Positions 1 through 7,207 of a DNA stretch of 41,685 nucleotides are shown one piece after another. Position 1 is the first letter of the stretch, and the number at the start of each line of letters is the position of its first letter. This DNA is from Massilibacteroides sp. (GTDB lineage: Bacteria > Bacteroidota > Bacteroidia > Bacteroidales > Tannerellaceae), in the NCBI GenBank assembly GCA_028708075.1, contig JAQVZS010000008.1, positions 52,019 through 93,703 of the forward strand, read 5' to 3'. Below the pieces are notes generated by a model, which saw nothing but the letters and a program-made list of their open reading frames with translations, did not search any database and had not been told where the DNA came from. The translations under genes were made by a program, and so were the position numbers.

Positions 1-2
1 AC

Positions 3-449
3 GGACAATTAACTCAAAAATCTGATCGTCTTTATACTCCGATTAATTTCCCATTGATTCGTTACGCTGATGTTTTATTGATGTTAGCCGAATCGTATAA
101 CGGGCAAGGAAAGATAGATAATGCGGTTAAATATATTAATATGGTTCGTGCACGTTCAGGTATGGCATTAATAAATAATGGAAGTACATGGATGGAGGCT
201 CGTACACAAGATGCTGTTTTGGAAAGAATAAAACACGAAAGAGCTGTTGAATTAGCCCTAGAAGGGCATAGATATATAGATTTAAGACGATGGAATGTGT
301 TAAATAAAGCATTAAGTCAACCAATTACGGATGTTATAGGTGTTGAATTAATGAAACGTCAACCATTTTCGGAACAACATTTATATTGGCCTATACCTGC
401 AGAAGCTATAGATAAAAATCCGAATTTGGAACAAAATCCAGGTTGGTAA
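3..449 (+). CDS. SusD/RagB-family outer-membrane glycan-binding lipoprotein (C-terminal part)
   Basis: This is the 3' end of an open frame that enters from the left window edge, so the N-terminal lipobox and TPR core are not visible. The 148 residues left show SusD C-terminal hallmarks: RYADVLLMLAES near the start, the RIKHERAVELALEGHRYIDLRRW segment (ER..EL.-EG.R..DL.RW), and a terminal YWPIPAEAIDKNPNLEQNPGW tail. SusD proteins sit on the cell surface and deliver oligosaccharides to a SusC TonB-dependent channel, whose gene should lie just upstream of this window. The gene opens a run of same-strand carbohydrate-active genes, so it marks the polysaccharide-utilization locus. A hairpin follows the stop codon. 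The family call is secure; the substrate cannot be read from this fragment. Confidence 0.93.
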   Translation, partial: GQLTQKSDRLYTPINFPLIRYADVLLMLAESYNGQGKIDNAVKYINMVRARSGMALINNGSTWMEARTQDAVLERIKHERAVELALEGHRYIDLRRWNVLNKALSQPITDVIGVELMKRQPFSEQHLYWPIPAEAIDKNPNLEQNPGW

Positions 450-463
450 TAGATAATTAAAAT

Positions 464-500
464 ATACCGGGTTGTGAGGTTATTCTTCTCAGCCCGGTAT
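464..500 (+). terminator. Hairpin after susD, terminator or processing element
   Basis: Perfect 8-base arms ataccggg (464-471) and cccggtat (493-500) enclose a second short pairing tgag/ctca (475-478 with 488-491). The hairpin lies 14 bases after the SusD stop and 29 before the next start. No strong T-run follows, so it may act as a partial terminator or as an RNA-stabilising element that lets susC/susD transcripts outnumber the downstream enzyme genes. That role is inference from position. Confidence 0.55.
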
Positions 501-528
501 TGAATAATATTGATATAAATAAAGGAAA

Positions 529-3114
529 ATGCTTAAATACAATCCTATAATTCATTGGTTCACAAGTTTTTTTATACTCGTTTTTTTTAGTTTTTCTTGT
601 TCTTCTGAGGAAAATAAAGAACAGAATAAACAAAAAGCATTTGAATGGGTTTTTAAAGACTTGGCAAAATTAGATCCCGTTATGGTTCAGCAAGTTATAT
701 CTTCAGAGCACGGAAAACGTCATTACGTAGATTGTGATGATGATGGGAAACCGGATGAAGTTTGGTTTATTGATACAGATATTCGTCACACAACGGAAAG
801 AAGCCCGCTTTTGGTACGCGCTATAGATCGAGATAAAGATATGTCGGAAAACGGGGAACCAGATTTGGATAATGATTTGTATATTGTAGATTGGCATGCA
901 GATGGAAAGATAGATGCAATAATAGAGTATATAGATAATGATGGTGATCAGGATGTAGATATTATGCATATGTTTTTTTATGATGAGAACTATGGATTGC
1001 GCGTGTGGTGGTGTCGAGATGATGGTGATGATAATTTGCTTTGGTATAATGTTGATTACGCGTATTTCCAAAATTTATGTGAATTCAAAACCCATTTTGG
1101 CGGAGATGAATCCTTTGCTTGTATGTATATTAGTCCAGGGGATGATCATTGGACACCTTTTTTAGAAAATCCGTTTTTCTTTTATGATGAAGATAAAGAT
1201 GGCATAACAGAAGAGGTACTTCGTTTTGTTGGCGATAATAATAATATACGTTCTATTCGTTGGAGTTTTGATGCGGATAATGATGCCACAGAAAATTCTC
1301 CACGTGATTACGATATTTCTATCACAGCCCTTTCATCTGATTATTATGAAACAGATCCCGATCATGATAATAAGAACACATCACTTTTTTTTAAAGAGGA
1401 AGATAGTGAAACGGTTATGATTTATGGTTTCCCGGCTACAATAATGAGAAGAACTAATGCCAGATCTTTTGTTCAAAAACAAATATGGGCTAAAGTATTA
1501 ATGACTTGGGATGAGAATGATCTTAATTCTGCATATCGTGTTGAAGGAAATACCTATGAACGTTGGGAAGGAGTAATTGCATCTGCTTCAACAGAACCTA
1601 ATTATGAAATGATACGTGTTGGTTGGCCAGATTGTGGTTTTGTAAATAAACGATATGAAATATGTATGCAGCCTAAAGGTATTAATGAATACTATTACAG
1701 TTCTTCTGACCATAGAATTCATTTAAAGAACAGTGATAAAATCTGGTTAAAAGTAGATTATGATTACGACACAAAAGTTGACATGGTTTATGAATGGCTA
1801 GATAAAGACAGTGACGGGTTTGTAGATCATATAACATTGGATCTGGAAGGAGACGGTACGATTGATGATAAATGGCCTTTGGACAAATCCGGAATAAAAC
1901 CAATAACGTGGACTTTTGAAGACGTATATAGCTTTCAGTCTTTAGTAGTTAAAGAAAATCCTCAATATTTATATTATTTAAACAAAGTTTTGATATCGAT
2001 TCTTGAGAAAAAAGAAAAAGGGGCAAGTTCTGAACTTGTTTGGAATTTTATTCAAAATAAAATGCTTTGTGAAAATTTAGATATAGATCAGTCCAGTAGA
2101 CTATTACAAAGTGACGAATCATTACTTTATTATTTGAGTTTAGCTGTTGACAGACAAATAATAAAACTGAAAAAATTGTATATAAATGAATCTTTCTGGG
2201 ATATGTTTTATACCTTTAGAAGTAAAGGAGACTATAAAAAAATGATGGAATTAGTTCAGAAAGAATTTGATCTTCATTTGAACTTAGTTGACTATAATAC
2301 ATGGATAGATCAATTGAGAAGTAAACCCAGAGAGAAGCTTGTGGCTTGGAATGAAAATTGGGTAAAACCAAATATTGGTTGGGAATCTAAAAAAATTGCT
2401 TTTCGCTGTTATGATGGTCATTTTGATATATATTGTAAACGCATCGATACTTTGATATATCCTAATATTGCTGATGGAGCTAGTTTTCATGAGGATACGA
2501 ATAATTGGGGAATGGATATTCTTCATATCAATAAAAGAGGTGGACTTGGTGGTTTAGTATTATATATAAATGGAAAAGCTTTTCCTTTGAGAAATGAAAA
2601 ACAGCCGGATGATCCCGTTTTTTCTTCTAAACTATTTAAAGAAACTGAAGATCAGGTTGTCGTAGAATTAAAAGTGAATAATATAGGAGCTAAAGAGAAT
2701 CCTTATTCAGCCCAAATATTAGCTTCTGCCCATGCCGGCAGTGAAGACTCTCAAATAGATATTAGAATTTCAGGTGGAAATACGGCTGATGATATTAAAT
2801 TGGGTATTGTTTTACCTGTTTTACCTCAAGAAATGTTTTTTATAAATCCCGAAATAGGGATTATGGGGACTTGGGGATTTCAAGATCCTGCCATTGGATG
2901 GATTGGGTTAGGCGTTATTTTCCCGGCTAATAAGTTTGTATATTTAGATAAGTTATCTGACGAGTATTGTGCAGTATTAAAATATACTACAGGAGAAACT
3001 ATCCGTTATTATGCTACAGGAGATTGGCTTCGTTCTCATCGCTTTGGACCTACAGGTGGTGGTAATGATTGGCAAAAGAAGATGCTTCTAAAGGCTGCTT
3101 CTTATAATCAATAA
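529..3114 (+). CDS. Asp-rich surface lipoprotein with DUF4861-like C-terminal domain (paralogue 1)
   Basis: The function is unknown. The N-terminus is a hydrophobic signal followed by SFSC with Cys24, then SSEEN, which resembles the acidic export signal of surface lipoproteins in Bacteroidota. The middle carries several EF-hand-like acidic loops: D68-x-D-x-D-G, D425-x-D-x-D-G and D438-x-E-x-D-G, plus FFYDEDKDG and FDADND. These suggest calcium-stabilised repeats. From about residue 605 the pattern GWESKKIAFR, WGMDILH, GGLGGLVLY and GTWGFQDPAIGWIG resembles DUF4861, a domain common in polysaccharide-degradation loci but without a role I can assign. A paralogue of nearly the same length lies at 7208-9772 and is similar from residue 36 to the end. 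It probably acts on, or binds, an extracellular polysaccharide. The start is the first ATG before the signal peptide. The DUF assignment is from memory and moderately sure. Confidence 0.72.
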   Translation: MLKYNPIIHWFTSFFILVFFSFSCSSEENKEQNKQKAFEWVFKDLAKLDPVMVQQVISSEHGKRHYVDCDDDGKPDEVWFIDTDIRHTTERSPLLVRAIDRDKDMSENGEPDLDNDLYIVDWHADGKIDAIIEYIDNDGDQDVDIMHMFFYDENYGLRVWWCRDDGDDNLLWYNVDYAYFQNLCEFKTHFGGDESFACMYISPGDDHWTPFLENPFFFYDEDKDGITEEVLRFVGDNNNIRSIRWSFDADNDATENSPRDYDISITALSSDYYETDPDHDNKNTSLFFKEEDSETVMIYGFPATIMRRTNARSFVQKQIWAKVLMTWDENDLNSAYRVEGNTYERWEGVIASASTEPNYEMIRVGWPDCGFVNKRYEICMQPKGINEYYYSSSDHRIHLKNSDKIWLKVDYDYDTKVDMVYEWLDKDSDGFVDHITLDLEGDGTIDDKWPLDKSGIKPITWTFEDVYSFQSLVVKENPQYLYYLNKVLISILEKKEKGASSELVWNFIQNKMLCENLDIDQSSRLLQSDESLLYYLSLAVDRQIIKLKKLYINESFWDMFYTFRSKGDYKKMMELVQKEFDLHLNLVDYNTWIDQLRSKPREKLVAWNENWVKPNIGWESKKIAFRCYDGHFDIYCKRIDTLIYPNIADGASFHEDTNNWGMDILHINKRGGLGGLVLYINGKAFPLRNEKQPDDPVFSSKLFKETEDQVVVELKVNNIGAKENPYSAQILASAHAGSEDSQIDIRISGGNTADDIKLGIVLPVLPQEMFFINPEIGIMGTWGFQDPAIGWIGLGVIFPANKFVYLDKLSDEYCAVLKYTTGETIRYYATGDWLRSHRFGPTGGGNDWQKKMLLKAASYNQ

Positions 3115-3151
3115 AAGTTGATAAAACAGTATCCATAATATAATAGAAAAA

Positions 3152-4324
3152 ATGAAAAAAAACGTATTTATTATTTTATTGGCATTAAGTGTTTGCTTAA
3201 TAGCGCAAGCACAACAAATCCCAGTAAAAAGAGTTGTCTTATTTATGATCGATGGTTTTAGTTGGGAAGCACCAACAAAAGCCAACATGAAAGTTTTTAA
3301 CAGCTTAATAAAAGAAGGAACTTATGTTCAAAAATCATATGTAATTCTCCCTCATCATCCGACAGTAGGCGATTATAGTTTATACAACAGTTGCTCTTTC
3401 CCCAATCCGGTACTTCATCAAGGAACATTGTTCTTGAGTCCGAAAAATAAGATGATTCAAGAACTTTTTTCTCCTAAACAACAGACTGCATTAATTGTAA
3501 ATACAGTAGATTATAGAACAATAGGTCGTGGTTTTTCTACAGCAGTTTTAGATGATACATTTTCAGATGAGGATGTGGTTGATTGCGCAATTCGTGTCTT
3601 GCAGGATCAACAACCCGTTTTTATGCGTGTACATCTTCAACGAACGGGGCAAAGAGGATATGCAATTTCACAAAGTACATCGGATATACCGTATTGTCGT
3701 AATATTTTTTATCCTAATTCTCCTTATATACAATGTATTGATAGTGCTGATGTTCAATTGGGACGTTTTATCGATTTTCTGAAAAAATCTAAAATGTTTG
3801 ATGATACAGTTGTGATTATTACTTCAGACCACGGACAAAGTAAAATCGGATGGCATCCGCTTTTTGATGAGGACAGTTGGTGTACTCCAATTCTTTTCCT
3901 TGGTGCTGGAATAGCTAAAGGACGCGAATTACCCTATTTTGAACAGACTGATATAGCTCCTACTATAGCCGGATTATTAGGCAAAATTGGGCCTTCCGAT
4001 AATGGAGCCGCAGGTGTTTTTGTTAAATCGATGTTGAAATCGGAAGATCCTGCATCTTTTCATTCTCCAAGGTATTTAAAAAGATTAAATGAGCAAATCA
4101 AAGAATACAATTTTCTTAGAGCAGAAATGATATTACGTTCAAAGACAAATAGCTATTATGGGAATGTTGTAGCTTTATTGGAAAATAGAACTTTTAATGA
4201 GCCCTTTTATCATCAAGATCGTGTTACAGATTGGTACAAAGCTGGTACAATAAAGCATATGATAGAAGTAAATGAACAGATGTTGGAAAAAATGCGTAAT
4301 ATATTATCTGGTAATTTAAATTGA
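3152..4324 (+). CDS. Exported alkaline-phosphatase-superfamily hydrolase
   Basis: A clean signal peptide (MKKNVFIILLALSVCLIAQA, cut near QQ) targets the protein to the periplasm. The fold signature is that of the alkaline phosphatase/phosphodiesterase/sulfatase superfamily: N-terminal metal residue in FMIDG (D34), a likely nucleophile region HPTVGDYS (T71), IDSADVQLG (D197), the conserved SDHG (D226, H227), GWHP (H235), and QTDIAPTIAGLLG near residue 265, typical of the family end. It lacks the C/S-x-P-x-R signature of formylglycine sulfatases, so a phosphatase, phosphodiesterase or phosphonate hydrolase is more likely than a classical sulfatase. Its place between two glycan genes suggests it removes a phosphate-type substituent from the target glycan or a product; this is inference. 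The last residues overlap the region ahead of the next gene by a few bases only if an alternative TTG start is used there. Confidence 0.8.
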   Translation: MKKNVFIILLALSVCLIAQAQQIPVKRVVLFMIDGFSWEAPTKANMKVFNSLIKEGTYVQKSYVILPHHPTVGDYSLYNSCSFPNPVLHQGTLFLSPKNKMIQELFSPKQQTALIVNTVDYRTIGRGFSTAVLDDTFSDEDVVDCAIRVLQDQQPVFMRVHLQRTGQRGYAISQSTSDIPYCRNIFYPNSPYIQCIDSADVQLGRFIDFLKKSKMFDDTVVIITSDHGQSKIGWHPLFDEDSWCTPILFLGAGIAKGRELPYFEQTDIAPTIAGLLGKIGPSDNGAAGVFVKSMLKSEDPASFHSPRYLKRLNEQIKEYNFLRAEMILRSKTNSYYGNVVALLENRTFNEPFYHQDRVTDWYKAGTIKHMIEVNEQMLEKMRNILSGNLN

Positions 4325-4341
4325 TAATTATTGCTTTTTAT

Positions 4342-5766
4342 ATGAAAACAGGTAGAAGAAATTTTATTAGACAAGCAATTGGAGCTGGTTTGATTACCAC
4401 TGGTTCTCTCTCTGGTTTAAAGGCCGAATCTTTAATAGAGATTTATGAAAATACAGTTCAGAATAAAACACATAGACAACACTTTAATATGTGTGGTTAT
4501 AGAGCTCCTAAATTAAATACTGTAAAAATTGGGTGCATAGGAGTGGGTAACCGGGGATATGCTAATTTAAAACAATTGACTTACTTGGATGGTGTAGAGA
4601 TTAAAGCTATTTGTGATTTAATGCAATTTCGGATAGATGAGGCGCAAACTATGCTTAAAGAACAAGGATTTCCATTGGCCAAAGTTTATGTTGGCAGTTC
4701 TGATTTATGGAAAAAAATGTGTGAAGATCCAGATATTGATTTAATAACCATCGCAGTTCCCAGAGGCCCTCTTCATGCTGAAATATCAATTTATGCAATG
4801 GAGTGCGGTAAACATGTAGCTGTTGAAGTTCCTGCAGTTTCTACAATCAGCGAGGCTTGGAGACTGGTTGAAACCTCAGAGAAAACGAAGAGACATTGCG
4901 CATTATTGGAAAATTGTTGTTATGACTTTTTTGAATTGCTGACATTAAATATGGTAAGGCAAGGTTTTTTCGGAGATTTGATTCATGCGGATGCTGCTTA
5001 TATCCACCATCAAAATAATTACGATAAGACAAGGGATGGAGATATGTGGCGTTTAAAAGAAAGCCAACATCATAATGGAAATTTATATCCGACACACGGA
5101 TTAGGCCCTGTTTGTCAGGCTATGGATATTAATAGAGGTGATCGTTTGACAAAGATGGTTTCTATGTCATCTGATGATTTCATGATGGGAGAAACAGTGG
5201 CGGAATTGGCAAGAACCAACAATTTTTATGAAGAATTCAATACACATTCTTATCGTGGGAATATGAATACTTCAATTCTTAGAACCGAAAAAGGGAAGAC
5301 GATAATGTTACAATATGATATTACAAGTCCACGTGTTTATTCACGCATCCATATGCTTAGCGGGACAAAAGCTGCAGCATTAAAATATCCTTTACCGTCT
5401 CGTATTTCAGTCGGACACGAATGGCTTAATGATGAAGAAATGAGTGATATTTCCGAAAAATATATGCCGGAAATTTGTCGGAGAATAGGAAATATGGCTA
5501 AACAAGTAGGAGGGCATGGAGGAATGGATTTTTTAATGACATGGCGATTAATCGATTGTTTGAGAAACGGTTTGCCTATGGATATGGATGTATATGATGC
5601 TGCATTATGGGGATCTATCATTCCATTAAGTGAATGGTCGGTAGCAAATGGGTCTTTTCCCATTGAAATCCCTGATTTTACATGTGGTACTTATAAGGTA
5701 AATACTCCTATAGATATATCTCTTTCAGAGGGAGCAAACACAAAAATAAGAACTGTTCATTTATAA
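4342..5766 (+). CDS. Gfo/Idh/MocA-family enzyme, GH109-like (alpha-N-acetylgalactosaminidase type)
   Basis: The ATG at 4342 gives a protein starting MKTGRRNFIRQAIGAG, a twin-arginine-like signal common on exported Bacteroidota oxidoreductases; an upstream TTG at 4321 would add seven residues and hide that signal. The NAD-binding motif GCIGVGNRG is at about residues 64-72, followed by HVAVEVPA. The segments LENC (189-192) with YDFFELLTLNMVRQG, and YPTHGLGP (249-256) with MDINRGDR, match my recollection of the GH109 family, which cleaves glycosides by an NAD-dependent oxidation-elimination mechanism. Known GH109 members act on terminal alpha-GalNAc, but the family is broad and the real substrate may differ. 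It sits within the locus between the phosphatase-like enzyme and the beta-propeller protein. Length (474 aa) fits the family. Confidence 0.8.
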   Translation: MKTGRRNFIRQAIGAGLITTGSLSGLKAESLIEIYENTVQNKTHRQHFNMCGYRAPKLNTVKIGCIGVGNRGYANLKQLTYLDGVEIKAICDLMQFRIDEAQTMLKEQGFPLAKVYVGSSDLWKKMCEDPDIDLITIAVPRGPLHAEISIYAMECGKHVAVEVPAVSTISEAWRLVETSEKTKRHCALLENCCYDFFELLTLNMVRQGFFGDLIHADAAYIHHQNNYDKTRDGDMWRLKESQHHNGNLYPTHGLGPVCQAMDINRGDRLTKMVSMSSDDFMMGETVAELARTNNFYEEFNTHSYRGNMNTSILRTEKGKTIMLQYDITSPRVYSRIHMLSGTKAAALKYPLPSRISVGHEWLNDEEMSDISEKYMPEICRRIGNMAKQVGGHGGMDFLMTWRLIDCLRNGLPMDMDVYDAALWGSIIPLSEWSVANGSFPIEIPDFTCGTYKVNTPIDISLSEGANTKIRTVHL

Positions 5767-5793
5767 TTTATAAACTATTAAATAAAAGTCTTT

Positions 5794-7176
5794 ATGAAGA
5801 AAAAAAAATCTATTTTATTCTCCAACATATTGATTGGATTGTCTATAATTTTATTTATTCAATGTAATGAAGAGATGAAGAAAGAGAAAAATGAACAGTC
5901 AAAATCGAAACAAACTTTAGTAGCAAAACAATATTATTCCGGATTTGCTGAAGCACATGATACGTATAATGCTATATCTGCAGCAAGTGATGGGAAAATA
6001 TATTATGTTCTTTCTTCAACGAAACACGATGTAGGTGGGCAATTTTATGTTTATGATCCTGAGATAGATAAAACAACTTTTATCGCAGATTTATCGGTTG
6101 CTTTAGGAGAAAAAGAGAAAAACTATATTGCTCAGGGGAAAAGCCATGTTGAGTTTTACGAATATGACAATAAACTATTTTTTGCTACACACGTAGGTTA
6201 TTATGAGATGATCGATGGTTCCGAGCAACTTCCTAAACATGCGCCGGAGGGATACAAGCTTTATCCAGGAGGGCATTTTCTATATTATGATATGAAAACT
6301 GGCGAAATAAAAAGTCTGGCATTAGCTCCTCACGGAGAAGGTATTATTACGATGACAATGGATAAAGAAAGGGGACATCTATATGGGATTACTTGGCCTA
6401 AGGGTTATCTAATAGATTATGATCTAAAAAAAGGAGAGTTGAAAGATTTAGGTTTAGTTGATGAATTAGGTGAAGATGGTGTTATAGGTAAAGATTATCG
6501 CGTCATTTGTCGTTCTATGTTTGTGGATCCGAGAGATGGTTTGGTTTATTATTCTACAGCGGATGGAGATATCTATTCCTATAAATCCGGAGACAACGCT
6601 CCTCAAAAAATAGAGAATACGAATCTCAGATTAGACTATTTTGGAACTTATGATTATACAGGAGCAGGTAGCATGGGGTATAATTGGAGAAAAATATTTT
6701 GGTATGAACCAGAACAGATTGCATATGGTGTTCATGGTAACTCCGGTTATTTGTTTAAGTTTGACCCGAAGAACGAAACTATCGAAATTGTTGAAAGGAT
6801 AACATCCGAACCTTCCCGGAAAAGTGGAATGTATGACCAATTTAGTTATGGATATTTAGGTTATATGTTGGGGCCTGATTCTACTATTTATTATTTAACT
6901 GGCGGTCCAGCTTATAATAAAGACGGGAAACGGATTAAAGGAGTGGATGAAATAGCGATGGGGGCAGCAAAAGGATTGGAAAACTTGCATTTAGTTACAT
7001 TTAATATCCCCCAAAAAAAATACGAAGATCACGGCCCTATATTATATGAAAATGGAGGAATTCCTACTTATGTAAATTCCATAGCTATGGATAAAAAAGG
7101 AAATGTGTATACGCTTGCTCGATTTAATCATGATGGAAAAGAAATTGAAGATTTAATAAAAGTGGAGATTAAATAG
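5794..7176 (+). CDS. Beta-propeller lipoprotein, candidate polysaccharide lyase of unknown family
   Basis: The N-terminus has a signal with FIQC (Cys24) followed by a Lys/Glu-rich linker, so it is a predicted lipoprotein. The rest is a chain of short beta-rich repeats of the kind x-YYYD-x-x-TG/DGKIYY, for example GKIYYVLSS, GQFYVYDPE, HFLYYDMKTGE, GYLIDYDLKKGE, GLVYYSTADGDIYSY and GNVYTLARF, consistent with a seven-bladed beta-propeller. Several His/aromatic motifs look catalytic rather than structural: EAHD (H55), SHVEF (H118), THVGYY (H133), GGHF (H161), YGITWPKGY (197-205) and DYRVICRS (R236, R240). Beta-propeller lyases of families PL22, PL24 and PL25 use His/Tyr/Arg sets, but the spacing here does not obviously match one of them. 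The gene lies between the GH109-like enzyme and the second Asp-rich protein. An uncharacterised lyase or binding protein is the honest call. Confidence 0.6.
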   Translation: MKKKKSILFSNILIGLSIILFIQCNEEMKKEKNEQSKSKQTLVAKQYYSGFAEAHDTYNAISAASDGKIYYVLSSTKHDVGGQFYVYDPEIDKTTFIADLSVALGEKEKNYIAQGKSHVEFYEYDNKLFFATHVGYYEMIDGSEQLPKHAPEGYKLYPGGHFLYYDMKTGEIKSLALAPHGEGIITMTMDKERGHLYGITWPKGYLIDYDLKKGELKDLGLVDELGEDGVIGKDYRVICRSMFVDPRDGLVYYSTADGDIYSYKSGDNAPQKIENTNLRLDYFGTYDYTGAGSMGYNWRKIFWYEPEQIAYGVHGNSGYLFKFDPKNETIEIVERITSEPSRKSGMYDQFSYGYLGYMLGPDSTIYYLTGGPAYNKDGKRIKGVDEIAMGAAKGLENLHLVTFNIPQKKYEDHGPILYENGGIPTYVNSIAMDKKGNVYTLARFNHDGKEIEDLIKVEIK

Positions 7177-7207
7177 AAAGTAATCTAATTTTCATAGTAA
7201 AGAAATT

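Noticed and set aside
3152-4324. Formylglycine-dependent sulfatase
   Set aside because: No C/S-x-P-x-R signature was found; only the general alkaline-phosphatase-superfamily motifs are present.
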